From Lachnospiraceae bacterium (GTDB taxonomy: Bacteria; Bacillota; Clostridia; Lachnospirales; Lachnospiraceae), in the NCBI GenBank assembly GCA_017405805.1, contig JAFQZU010000035.1:1-64000 (forward strand): 64,000 nt of DNA, in the 5' to 3' direction. Shown here piece after piece: positions 39,676 through 48,709 of this stretch. Below the pieces are notes generated by a model. That model made no database searches. It saw only the letters and a list, made by a program, of their open reading frames with translations, and had not been told where the DNA came from. The position numbers and the translations under genes were made by a program. Numbering within the stretch: position 1 is the stretch's first letter; each line of letters starts with the position of its first letter.

Positions 39676-41013
39676 TTAACCTACCATGATCTTTTCCACG
39701 GGATACTGGGACGGAACCGCAATTCTGCCTGATACGGCAGCCATGATAAAGGTCAGGCTCCCGACCCGCCCGAGAAACATAAGCGACATGAGGATGATCC
39801 TGGACATGGAGCCAAGCGTCGGCGTCATCCCGAGTGAAAGCCCCACCGTGCCGATGGCGGAAGCCGTCTCAAACAGACACATCTCCATCGTGATATTCTC
39901 CAGGCTGCTGATGGCAAATCCGCCCGCACCAAAGAGCAGGATGTACAAAGTCATGATCGTAGCTGCACTCTTGACCGCCGTATCGTCCACCCTGCGCCTG
40001 AAGAACCGCACGTTCTCCTTCTGCACAAAGACCGAGGATACATTTCCCAAAAGTACGGCAAGAGTCGTGATCTTCATGCCGCCCGCCGTGGATCCGGGCG
40101 CCCCGCCCACCAGCATGAGCCCCGTGATCATGGCCCTGCCGGCACTGGACATCTCAGAGATCTCCACGGTGTTAAAGCCGGCGGTTCTGGGCGTGACTGC
40201 CTGAAACAGGGATGCGCAGATCCTCTCTCCGAGTGGCAGCTCCGCAAAATCGCCCCAAAAAAAGAAGGCCGCCGGAAGCGCGATCAGCAAAAAGGTCATG
40301 GTCAGGATCACCTTGCTCTGCATGCGGAAGAGGTGGATCCTCCACTTGTGTTCCGCTATGTCCCGCCATGTGAGAAAGCCGATGCCGCCCACCATGATCA
40401 GGGCGGACACAGTGAGGCAGATGACCGGGTCGGAGGAAAAAGACGTCAGTGACGAGTAGTGCCCGGTCCTGGTCCCCATGAGGTCAAATCCGGCGTTGCA
40501 GAAGGCAGATACCGCGTGAAACACCGCCATCCATATCCCGTCCGCGCCGTACCTTCCGCACATGACCGGCATCATGATCAGAGCGCCGGCGGCCTCAAAT
40601 AAGAGCGCCGTCTTCACGATAAATCCCGTGAGATTGACCAGGCCTCCCATCTGATGGGCGGAAATGGCCCCCTGCAGCGTCTGCCTCTGCAGAAGCGATA
40701 TTTTTCTGCCCGACACCTTGGAAAACATGACGGCGACCACGATGACGCCCAGTCCGCCGATCTCGATCAGTGTCAGGATCACTGCCTGGCCGAAATAAGA
40801 CCAGTACGAAGCGGTATCCCGCACCACCAGCCCCGTCACGCACACGGCGGAGACGGATGTAAAGAGTGCGTCGTCAAAACCGGTGACTGTCCTGTCCGCG
40901 GAGGAGAGCGGCAGCATCAGCAGCAGCGCGCCAAGCAGGATCACGAGGGCAAAACCCGCGATGATGATTTGAAAAGAATTGATCCGGTTCCGGATCTGTC
41001 CTGCCATATCCAT
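39676..41013 (-). CDS. ktrB: KtrB/TrkH-type potassium channel subunit
   Basis: 445 residues, the KtrB length, with about ten membrane segments and four M-P-M repeats. Selectivity-filter segments: AVCVTGLVV, AFCNAGFDL, TPRTAGFNT and AIGTVGLSLG, each with the key Gly. Start MDMAGQIRNRINSFQIII. Its ribosome binding site AAGAGGA lies inside the 3' arm of a 17-bp hairpin, followed by a T-run and at once the ATG, an arrangement that suggests leader control. Confidence 0.95.
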   Translation of the reverse strand: MDMAGQIRNRINSFQIIIAGFALVILLGALLLMLPLSSADRTVTGFDDALFTSVSAVCVTGLVVRDTASYWSYFGQAVILTLIEIGGLGVIVVAVMFSKVSGRKISLLQRQTLQGAISAHQMGGLVNLTGFIVKTALLFEAAGALIMMPVMCGRYGADGIWMAVFHAVSAFCNAGFDLMGTRTGHYSSLTSFSSDPVICLTVSALIMVGGIGFLTWRDIAEHKWRIHLFRMQSKVILTMTFLLIALPAAFFFWGDFAELPLGERICASLFQAVTPRTAGFNTVEISEMSSAGRAMITGLMLVGGAPGSTAGGMKITTLAVLLGNVSSVFVQKENVRFFRRRVDDTAVKSAATIMTLYILLFGAGGFAISSLENITMEMCLFETASAIGTVGLSLGMTPTLGSMSRIILMSLMFLGRVGSLTFIMAAVSGRIAVPSQYPVEKIMVG

Positions 41014-41064
41014 AAAAAAATCCTCTTACTGTCAGATTTGGCAAAGTTCTGATAGTAAGAGGAT
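41014..41064 (-). terminator. Hairpin plus T-run directly before the ktrB start; terminator or attenuator
   Basis: On the minus strand ATCCTCTTACTATCAGA (41048-41064) pairs with 41020-41036 (one mismatch in 17), 11-nt loop, then T7 and the ktrB ATG. The 3' arm holds the SD AAGAGGA. It may terminate the amylase transcript, block ktrB translation, or both. Confidence 0.8.
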
Positions 41065-41130
41065 ACTCTTTCCGGGACAAAGATGCTGTTAAGAGTTGCC
41101 CGGCCGATATTAAGATTACATAAAGATGAC

Positions 41131-42846
41131 TCAGCGGAAGCTCTTCACCCAGTTGAGAAGCGAATCGCGGTAGACGTTTTCCCGCACTTCCCGCCGCATC
41201 CGGTCGGTCACCGGGCCGTTCTCAGCGAGACGCTCGAGCACGGCCGCCTGCAGCTGCGGCACGGTCATCTCCTCCGGAGGCGTTCCCGCAGGTGCTGCAG
41301 CGGGCTCCTCCGCCGCCGGCTCCGTCCCGGCCTGTGCCGGTCCTGCAGCTGCCGCATCTGCCGCCGCATCTTTCTCTGCGCCCGCTTCCCGCACCGGTTC
41401 GGCGGGGGCCTGCGGAGCAAAGTCACTGCTCTCCACTACGGGCTCAAAGGCGCTCTTTTCCCACTCCGGTCCGTTTTCGGGAAGCCAGATCTCTCCGCCG
41501 CAGGCGTCCAGTTCCGCGCGGATCCGCCCGTCTTCCACCGGGACCCTCTTTCCGGAGAGAGCGCCGATATAAGCTTCCACCGGCGTGCCGTCCGCCCGTC
41601 TGACATCGGGCACGGCCAGCTCCATGACGCAGGGATTCTCATCGTTGTTGACGCTGACGATTACGGCCGCGCCGCCGTTCTCCCTGACAAAGGCATAGCT
41701 GCGGTTGGTCAGCTGAAGCTCCCTGTAATACCCGTAGGACAGGACCGGATTCTCTTTTCGTATCCTGCCGAGGGCACGGACGAGGCGGGTGCATGCATTG
41801 GTCTGCGCAGCATCCGCAAAGTCCTTCAGACAAAGGGCGGGCCTGAGCGATGCGTCGGACCCCCACTCCTTGCGGCCCTCAATGCCGAATTCCGAGCCGT
41901 AATAGACGGAAGGGACGCCGGGCAACGTGTAGAGCAGGATGTGCACCGGCATGTAGTGCGCCTTGTTCTGCAGTTTGGTCGCGATCCGCTCCACGTCGTG
42001 GTTGTCGACAAAATTATAAAGGCGCAGCCCGTCGGGCCTGCCTCCGCCCATGTCATACAGCCGTTTCACTGTGTGAGCGATCTCAAAATAGTTGTGGTCG
42101 TTGTGGCCGGAGTAGAGGGCCTTGTGCAGATGATAGTTGGTCACGCAGTGCAGCATACCCCCGTTGACCCAGCGGCTGTACTCGCCGTGGATCACTTCGC
42201 CCATCAGCCATAAATCCGGTTTTACCGCGTCGGCCGTCTGCCGCAGCACATGCATGAAGTCAAAATCGAGAACGTCGGCCGCATCCAGCCGGATCCCGTC
42301 GATATCGAACTCGCCGACCCAGAAGCGGATCACGTCGCAGATATAGTTCTGCACCTCGGGGTTTCTCTGATTGAGCTTGACCAGCAGATTGTATCCGCCC
42401 CAATTGTCATAGGAAAAGCCGTCGCCGTACTCATTATTGCCCCAGAAGTTCACGTTGCAGAACCAGTCTTTGTACCGGGAGGCTTCCCGGTTTGCCTTCA
42501 GGTCCTGAAAAGCGAAGAAATCGCGGCCGGTGTGGTTGAATACGCCGTCAAAGACAACCCGGATCCCCTTCTCATGGCATTTTGCCACAAAAGCTTTGAG
42601 ATCCTCGTTGGTCCCGAGGCGGCTGTCAAGCTTTCTGTAATCGGTGGTCTCGTAGCCGTGCCCCACCGATTCGAACAGGGGCCCAATATAGAGTGCGGTG
42701 AATCCCGTATCCGCGATGTGATCGATCCAGGGCTCCAGTGCCCTGAGCCGGTGCACCGGCTCCCCGTAGTCGCTCTCTGCCGGCGCTCCGGCCAGCCCCA
42801 GCGGGTATATATGGTAAAAGACTGCCTCGTCGTACCAGGCCATCAT
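41131..42846 (-). CDS. GH13 alpha-amylase-family enzyme, cytoplasmic, with Ala/Glu/Pro-rich tail
   Basis: 571 residues. No signal peptide (MMAWYDEAVFYHIYPLGL), so intracellular. GH13 motifs: DGVFNHTG (100-107), nucleophile Asp188 in GIRLDAAD, acid/base Glu217 in GEVIHG, Asp284 in FVDNHD. Likely works on maltodextrins or glycogen-derived oligosaccharides. After the catalytic and beta-domain (to about 470) comes an Ala/Glu/Pro-rich stretch and a final helical segment MTVPQLQAAVLERLAENG...LLNWVKSFR of unknown role. AGGAGG sits 5 nt before the ATG. Upstream of ktrB, with a hairpin between them. Confidence 0.92.
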   Translation of the reverse strand: MMAWYDEAVFYHIYPLGLAGAPAESDYGEPVHRLRALEPWIDHIADTGFTALYIGPLFESVGHGYETTDYRKLDSRLGTNEDLKAFVAKCHEKGIRVVFDGVFNHTGRDFFAFQDLKANREASRYKDWFCNVNFWGNNEYGDGFSYDNWGGYNLLVKLNQRNPEVQNYICDVIRFWVGEFDIDGIRLDAADVLDFDFMHVLRQTADAVKPDLWLMGEVIHGEYSRWVNGGMLHCVTNYHLHKALYSGHNDHNYFEIAHTVKRLYDMGGGRPDGLRLYNFVDNHDVERIATKLQNKAHYMPVHILLYTLPGVPSVYYGSEFGIEGRKEWGSDASLRPALCLKDFADAAQTNACTRLVRALGRIRKENPVLSYGYYRELQLTNRSYAFVRENGGAAVIVSVNNDENPCVMELAVPDVRRADGTPVEAYIGALSGKRVPVEDGRIRAELDACGGEIWLPENGPEWEKSAFEPVVESSDFAPQAPAEPVREAGAEKDAAADAAAAGPAQAGTEPAAEEPAAAPAGTPPEEMTVPQLQAAVLERLAENGPVTDRMRREVRENVYRDSLLNWVKSFR

Positions 42847-43200
42847 CTGTTCCTCCTGTCTCTTAAAAACCGCAGGCACATTCCTGCGGCGGGTTGACGC
42901 CGCACCTTGCGCACAAGCGCTAAAGCCTTATAAATATAAGCATATTCATGCAAAAATAGCAATATTAACCGCCGCACGAACTGTTTATATGCAGTAATGC
43001 TTTTTTATGCAATTGTTTAGAAGTTTTTCATATTTCCTAAATAGTTTTATTACAACTATAGGGTATGATATTAAACATAAACAGAGAGACATTTCCCCCT
43101 CTTATAATCTCAATGTTTAAGCGATTTACATTTCCCCCTTTCAATAAGCCCTTCGCAGTGTTCTCCCGAGGGAGGCTGCTGCGAAGGGCTTATTCCCTTT
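42847..43200. other. 354-bp AT-rich intergenic region
   Basis: No gene seen. A 12-bp direct repeat ACATTTCCCCCT occurs at 43088-43099 and 43127-43138 (period 39 bp). A 16-bp perfect hairpin lies at the right end. The amylase promoter must be here, but I find no convincing pair. A 62-codon plus-strand frame (43065-43253) runs across the hairpin into the neighbouring gene and is rejected. Confidence 0.5.
43143..43194 (-). terminator. Hairpin after the Ig-like membrane protein gene
   Basis: Perfect 16-bp stem (43143-43158 with 43179-43194), 20-nt loop with an inner CTCCC/GGGAG pair. No T-run follows on the minus strand, so it may protect the 3' end rather than terminate alone. It begins seven bases after the stop codon. 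Confidence 0.65.
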
Positions 43201-46200
43201 CTATCCCTGTTTACGCTTCCGAAGGCTTCGGACCGCCCCTGCCGCGGCGGTAAAAAAACACAAAATCGTCACGCCTGCCCTGGCGCCCTCTTTGACCGCC
43301 TCTTTTACATAGACAGGGTATTCCTCCGTCACCAGCACGGTGTAGGAGATCCCGCCGCGGTTGCCGGCGCCGTCAAGCGCCTGTGCCTCGACGGTCTGCA
43401 GACCGTCGGCGGAGGACAGCTCCAGCGGAATGCCCGCCGCACACTGTTCCCTGTCCCGGCAGATCTCTTCCCAAATGACTTTTCCCCGCCGGTCGCGCAC
43501 GCGGACTGCGGCCTCCCCGATCTCCTGATCATCGATACAGATCACCCGCAGCGGAAGTGTCCCGGTCATGAACCTGTGGCGCCCCGTATCGATCCCCGCG
43601 ATCCTGCACACCGGTGCCTCCGTATCCACCCGAAAGCGCAGCGGGAGGTCCGCGGCGCTGCTGCTCCGGTTTCCGGCTTCATCCTCCGTCTGCACCAGGA
43701 TCCCGTATTCCCCCTGCCCGTCAAAACAATGTCCGTCCAGGCGGTAGATCGTCCTGTACACGCCGTCCTCCTGCGTTTCCGACACACTGTAGTCCGTCCC
43801 TTCCTGCAGTTCCCGGGGCGCGCCGCCGCAGAGCAGCGTCACGCTCCGCTCCAGCGCGGGGCTCACATTCCGTTCCAGAAGCTCCAGATCCGTGCCGGGC
43901 TGGAGATAGCCGGTCTTTAAGGCCTCCTCTGCGGCCTTTGTCAGCGCATATTCCGAACCGAACCGGTTGATGCAGTATCGCTTCGTGATCTGCGTGCGGT
44001 TGCCCGCCTCGTCCTGCGCCGTGCATTGCAGGATCCAGATCCCGTCCTGTTCCCTTTCCCGGGCCGGTTCCGGACAGTTCAGAAGCAGTGTCTGTCCGCT
44101 CAGCTCCTTTTGGGGCTCCAGGCTCACGCTCTCCCGCGACTGTCTGCTGAGCTGTGCGCCGCACCGCTCCCAGGCAGGCCAGTCGTCCGTGATCCGGATC
44201 ACCGGACGGAAGACGCCTTCGCGCCCGCTCACAAATGCAGGGGCGGTGCCGCCGATCGTCACGGCAGGCGGCGTCGTGTCGATCACAAAGGCCGGCGACG
44301 CGAGCGGCTGCGCTGCATTGCCTGCAAGATCCGTACAGGAGGCGGACACACGGTACTCCCCGTCCTGACTGAAAACACAGCGCGCGACGTATCCGCCCTC
44401 CGTTTTTTCCGGGGAGGACGCCACGGGATCCACTGCAAGGCCGGACGGGTCGAAATTGTCTTCCCGGATATAGAGCTCTGCGGTCCTGCTCCGGGTGAAA
44501 AAGGGGCCGTTTTCCCGGATCTGCCCTACATCTTCCTCCTCTCCCGCAAAGCGCAGTTCCATGACCGGGGGCGTCATATCCACGACAAAACTTCTCGCCG
44601 CAGCCCCCTCATACAGGACTTCCGCCTCATTTCCCGCTGCGTCCGTCCCGCTTACGCTCAGTCCGCAGGACGCATCGCTGCCGTAAAGGACTTCGCAGAC
44701 CAGGTCTGTATCCGGTCCCTGCGCATCCGCATGCCAGGGCGATATGCTTCCGCCCGGCGCCCGGATGACCATGCTGCCGCTCTCCGGATTATCGTCCGCC
44801 ACCCGGATCGTCGCCGTCCGCGGCGCGGCAAAATACCTGCCGTTTAGGACACTGTCATTGTCGTAGCTCACGACTACCTGCGGCGGTCTCGTGTCGATCC
44901 CGAACGGGAAGATCCCGCCCTGTGAGGGATCCGTGCTGTTCCCGGCGCGGTCCCGCGCGTAGACGATCAGCTGCAGATCATTGCTCTGCGTCTCCTCCCG
45001 GGCAGGGACGACCACGGTGCCGTCGTAGCTGCAGACGGGCCGCTCCTCACTGGCCGTAAAAAGGACGGCGCCCTGTTCCAGATATTCCCCGTCTGCCAGC
45101 AGATCATAACAGACCTCCTCCAGACCGGTACTGTATACATTTTCGCCGCTGTCCTCCGCGTGCACGAGGATCCGTACGCCGCTCCCGAACAGGGGATATC
45201 CCTCTCCAGACCATCCGGAAAATCCGGTCATGGAATGAAGGGAGATCTGCGGGACGTCCAGGTCGACGCCCGGCACGTGGGCATCCAGATAAAACAGCGG
45301 CGTCCTGTCCAGGACCGCGCTCGTGTTCCCCGCCCGGTCCTGCACATATATATTCTCCGCATAGAAGATCTGCTCCCCTTCAAAGCCTGCAGCCACTGCC
45401 GCGTCCGCTGCATAACGCTCTCCGCTGTCCTCAGTCCCGGAGGAATATATCTCCATCCCGCCGGTGGATACCGCCTCCCAGCTGATCCGCGTCGGAGACA
45501 TGTCATAGGCCTCCACCTTCATGACCGCGGACTGCTCCCGCCTGTAGGGCATAAAGGAAGACGCCTCATTCTCCCACGCAGATCCGTCCGCATACATGCG
45601 GCAGAAAGCGGTCTCTTCCCCGTCTTCCTCCGTATACACGGTCAGCACCGCTTCCGGGGCTGCGGTGTCGATCACCATTCTGCCAGTTCCGTATACCCCT
45701 TCCTGCGCGTCGATGGCCCGGGGCGTCTCCGGCGTCAATCCTGCGCCGCCGGGTGTTGCCTCGGCCGCGTCCGGAGCCGGCGTGAGAGGGTTTCCCGCAA
45801 GGTCCGTCCCCCCGATCAAAAAGCGGTAAACACCGTCGGGCGCCGTCTCCGTCCCAGGCTGCAGGAGCGCCGTATACACAAGGCCCCCCTGCCAGGACTG
45901 CGCCTGCATGGTTTCCGCAGCCGAGAAATCCGCCCCCGGATCACTCTGCTCGCACCCGTCCGGCCCCGGCTGCACAAAGGTGTATCCCGCCAGGATTCCT
46001 TCCGGATCGGGATTTTCTTCCTCCACGAACCACCGGACTTCCAGCCCGGGCACCCCGTCCGCATAGCAGTCGGGCGCGGCGCCGTAATAGGTGATCTCCT
46101 TCTCTTTGTCTGTGCTGGATGCCGGCTGCACGGGTCTTTTGACGGCGCATCGAAGAAGCGGGGGACAGGTATCCATGACGAATTCCTCTTCCGTCTCCGC

Positions 46201-46863
46201 AAGACCGCCGTCCGCATTCTCCGCCTGCACGAAGAGGCGGATCCTTCCGTCCCCAAGGGCCGCGGCCTCCTCCGGGGAAGCCGTCCATTCCGCCGCAGCA
46301 GTCCCTGAAAGCGCCTCTTCGCCAACCTCCTCCCCGAGGACGCCGCCGGGTCCCTCCGCGCGGATCCTGTACCATGCCAGCGCCTTCTCACCGGCATCAG
46401 AACCGTATATACGGACCCGGATCCCCGCGTTGTCCGCCCTGTAGTACCGCAGGCCGCTCTCGTCGGTCCGGACCGCTTCCATCTCAATCGTGATCACCGG
46501 AGGCACGGCAGCGGTCTCTTCCTCAGACTCTTCTCCGGTCCCTTCTTCGGCCTCTTCCCCGGTTCCTTCACCGATCTCTTCCGCTGCTTCTCCTGCCTCC
46601 CCCGCAAAGACCGTCACCGACAGGCCCGCTGCCGCCAGCAGCGCCAGCGCGGCCAGGATGGCGTAGCCCGACGGTGCCGCGGCGGTCACTTTTCCGGCCA
46701 GCAGGCGGAGTCTGCGCGCCGCTTCGCGCGCAAAGGTGTGCAAAAGGCCGAAGCGCGCCAAAAGGAGCACTGCCGCCGCGGCGGAGGCGATGAAGACCGT
46801 CGCGCTGCTCCAGAGCGCTGCCGTATATACGGTCTCCCAATCCATTCCGTTCCAACTTCCCAT
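43201..46863 (-). CDS. Large Ig-like-repeat membrane protein
   Basis: 1220 residues. Two membrane segments at the N-terminus (about 13-36 and 67-86), an acidic Gly/Glu linker (88-118), a very long extracellular region, and one C-terminal membrane segment (about 1195-1211) with a basic RSLRKRKQG end. The ectodomain is a series of Ig/cadherin-like beta modules, each ending in an AGN motif (RAGNTS, RAGNST, AAGNEA, LAGNAA, EAGNRT, EAGNRS, GAGNRG) and a DTTPP- or DTEAP-type linker. It is tethered at both ends. The gene starts 3 bp after the kinase gene, so the kinase and this protein are made together. A sensing or surface-binding role is inference. Confidence 0.85.
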   Translation of the reverse strand: MGSWNGMDWETVYTAALWSSATVFIASAAAAVLLLARFGLLHTFAREAARRLRLLAGKVTAAAPSGYAILAALALLAAAGLSVTVFAGEAGEAAEEIGEGTGEEAEEGTGEESEEETAAVPPVITIEMEAVRTDESGLRYYRADNAGIRVRIYGSDAGEKALAWYRIRAEGPGGVLGEEVGEEALSGTAAAEWTASPEEAAALGDGRIRLFVQAENADGGLAETEEEFVMDTCPPLLRCAVKRPVQPASSTDKEKEITYYGAAPDCYADGVPGLEVRWFVEEENPDPEGILAGYTFVQPGPDGCEQSDPGADFSAAETMQAQSWQGGLVYTALLQPGTETAPDGVYRFLIGGTDLAGNPLTPAPDAAEATPGGAGLTPETPRAIDAQEGVYGTGRMVIDTAAPEAVLTVYTEEDGEETAFCRMYADGSAWENEASSFMPYRREQSAVMKVEAYDMSPTRISWEAVSTGGMEIYSSGTEDSGERYAADAAVAAGFEGEQIFYAENIYVQDRAGNTSAVLDRTPLFYLDAHVPGVDLDVPQISLHSMTGFSGWSGEGYPLFGSGVRILVHAEDSGENVYSTGLEEVCYDLLADGEYLEQGAVLFTASEERPVCSYDGTVVVPAREETQSNDLQLIVYARDRAGNSTDPSQGGIFPFGIDTRPPQVVVSYDNDSVLNGRYFAAPRTATIRVADDNPESGSMVIRAPGGSISPWHADAQGPDTDLVCEVLYGSDASCGLSVSGTDAAGNEAEVLYEGAAARSFVVDMTPPVMELRFAGEEEDVGQIRENGPFFTRSRTAELYIREDNFDPSGLAVDPVASSPEKTEGGYVARCVFSQDGEYRVSASCTDLAGNAAQPLASPAFVIDTTPPAVTIGGTAPAFVSGREGVFRPVIRITDDWPAWERCGAQLSRQSRESVSLEPQKELSGQTLLLNCPEPAREREQDGIWILQCTAQDEAGNRTQITKRYCINRFGSEYALTKAAEEALKTGYLQPGTDLELLERNVSPALERSVTLLCGGAPRELQEGTDYSVSETQEDGVYRTIYRLDGHCFDGQGEYGILVQTEDEAGNRSSSAADLPLRFRVDTEAPVCRIAGIDTGRHRFMTGTLPLRVICIDDQEIGEAAVRVRDRRGKVIWEEICRDREQCAAGIPLELSSADGLQTVEAQALDGAGNRGGISYTVLVTEEYPVYVKEAVKEGARAGVTILCFFTAAAGAVRSLRKRKQG

Positions 46864-46866
46864 ACA

Positions 46867-48504
46867 TTACCTCCTTCGCGCCTCTCCGGACAGCACTTCC
46901 CCCGCCTTGCGCACGGTATCCCGGAGCCGGGACAGCCGCAGGCCGGGTACGGAATCCTGCATGGTACCAATCTGCTCTATGTAATCTTCTGCTTTTTCGA
47001 TCACCTCCCTGATCGCACTTTCATCCGCGCCGTCCTCCAGAAAGGCAGCCGCGTCAAAAATGATCTCCTCCATCACCCCCTGCCAGACGGCGCCCGCAGC
47101 GCGCAGGTTCCGCGCTGTCTCCGGATCCGGGGTCCCGCCGTCTGCACGCAGTTCCGGGAAGCCGGCCATTTGCTCCGCGTCCGCCGCAAGTGCGCGGCAG
47201 AGGCTCCACTTTTCTGACACGGCGCGCTCTCCGGGACCTGCACCGCAGAGGAAGAGCATGTGCTCTGCGAGCACCCGCTCTTTTTCCGTGAGACCTTCCC
47301 CTTCCGCTGCCGCCCTAAGATACGGGAGTGCCGCCGCCCTTCCGCTCTCATGGCATGCATACAGTTCCAGGCCGGTCCTCAGCATGAAGCGCTCACAGGC
47401 TCTTTCATGCTTTGTCCGGAAGACTTCCAGGCAGCAGGGTGCGTTTTTTTCTCCGGATGCCGGTGCGTACAGGACGTCCTCCATCATCCGCTTTTCTTCC
47501 GCGGTCACGACGCCGTCCTCCGCCGCCGAGGCAAGAAGCCGTTCATAGCCCTCCTCCCGCTCAGGCGCCAGGATGACCGCTTCCGCATAGCGCTCCTGCC
47601 TCACTAACGTCCTGAAATGCAGCTCCCGGACCTCTGCCCGTCCTGCCTGCAAGAAGAGGAATGCCCCGCCCGAGACGACAGCCGCCGCGAACAGTCCTGC
47701 CGCCGCTCTGTACACCCATCCGTCTCCGCGATACAGCACGCCCCTGCGAAGGATGGCTGCAAGCTTTCCTCCCAGCTCCGCGCAGTCGCGACACCGCATG
47801 GCCGGGCTGACGCTCAGGCACCGTAAAAGGAGCTTTTCCAAGGCCGTGCCGCGCAGCGCTGGAACGAATTCTCCGAGCGGCCGCAGGCCTGTCTCCAAAG
47901 GGCTGGTCCCGGTCAGCAGAAAATGGAGCAGCGCGCATACGCCGTATACATCCGTGCGGGGATCCGACTGTTCCCAGCCGCCGAACTGCTCCGGTGCCGC
48001 GTAGCCCGGCGTTCCCAGAAGCAGCGTATCCCTTGCCGCGCCTTTTTTGAAAGCCCTGGCGCTCCCGAAATCGAGGAGGATGATCTCTCCGCCCCTTCCC
48101 GCGAGGACATTGGCCGGCTTGAGATCCCTGTGGATCAGGGGAGGCGAGCATCCGTGCAGCTTCTCCAGTATCGCGCAGAGTGCCCGCGCAGTGCGCACAG
48201 CCTCCTCCGCGTCCATTCTTCCCCTGCGGCAGACTATCTCCTCCAGCGTTGTCCCCCCGGCATACTCCATGATCATGAAGCCCGTCCCGTCCTGTTCGAG
48301 CCATTCGAGCGCCGCGGGCACTCCGCTCCCGCAGACTGTCCCGGCCTGCTGCAGAAGGCGGAATTCCCGCCGTCCGGATGCCGGATCCTCCAGGACCTTG
48401 CAGAGGACCTTTTTCCCCGCTTCCACGTCCTCCGCCAGCCATACCGACGCCGTGCCGCCCTTTCCCGCGGGGCGGAGGATATGATATTTTGCCGCCACGA
48501 TCAT
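46867..48504 (-). CDS. Hanks-type Ser/Thr protein kinase, membrane-anchored
   Basis: 545 residues from the ATG at 48504 (AAGGAAGAG upstream; the frame extends to 48567, with a weaker site). Kinase motifs all present: GKGGTASVW, Lys36 in VLCKV, HRDLKPAN with Asp127, DFGSAR with Asp145, and GTPGYAAPEQ. One membrane segment at 265-286, then about 260 helical, TPR-like residues. There are no PASTA domains, unlike the usual PrkC. Operon with the Ig-like protein. The C-terminal part is rich in Glu/Arg/Cys and would face outside if the kinase is cytoplasmic. Confidence 0.93.
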   Translation of the reverse strand: MIVAAKYHILRPAGKGGTASVWLAEDVEAGKKVLCKVLEDPASGRREFRLLQQAGTVCGSGVPAALEWLEQDGTGFMIMEYAGGTTLEEIVCRRGRMDAEEAVRTARALCAILEKLHGCSPPLIHRDLKPANVLAGRGGEIILLDFGSARAFKKGAARDTLLLGTPGYAAPEQFGGWEQSDPRTDVYGVCALLHFLLTGTSPLETGLRPLGEFVPALRGTALEKLLLRCLSVSPAMRCRDCAELGGKLAAILRRGVLYRGDGWVYRAAAGLFAAAVVSGGAFLFLQAGRAEVRELHFRTLVRQERYAEAVILAPEREEGYERLLASAAEDGVVTAEEKRMMEDVLYAPASGEKNAPCCLEVFRTKHERACERFMLRTGLELYACHESGRAAALPYLRAAAEGEGLTEKERVLAEHMLFLCGAGPGERAVSEKWSLCRALAADAEQMAGFPELRADGGTPDPETARNLRAAGAVWQGVMEEIIFDAAAFLEDGADESAIREVIEKAEDYIEQIGTMQDSVPGLRLSRLRDTVRKAGEVLSGEARRR

Positions 48505-48677
48505 CTCTTCCTTCACTTTAATAAAGCGTCGTACACCTCCTTGTCCGATTCTCTCCCGCTTCGGCATAAAAAGCGGTCTTTTCCTTCAAGTTGGAAGCTT
48601 CGGGCGAACTGCCCCCGATCACGACGCCGCAGAACGCGGCGCAAAAGAATCTGCCCAAAAACGCGGTAAAACGAATT

Positions 48678-48707
48678 GAGCCAGCCGGTATGGGCTCCGG
48701 CTGACTC
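48678..48707 (-). terminator. Hairpin at the start of the kinase transcript, after the hydrolase gene
   Basis: 11-bp stem with one G-T pair (48678-48688 with 48697-48707), 8-nt loop, then AATTCGTTTTACC on the minus strand. It may end the hydrolase transcript; it also covers the expected kinase start point. Confidence 0.55.
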
Positions 48708-48709
48708 TC

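Noticed and set aside
41014..41130. c-di-AMP (ydaO) riboswitch before ktrB
   Set aside because: The gap is 117 bp with one simple hairpin; the riboswitch needs a larger multi-helix fold, not seen.
43065..43253. Plus-strand 62-codon frame
   Set aside because: Runs through a 16-bp hairpin and into the neighbouring gene, with no binding site.
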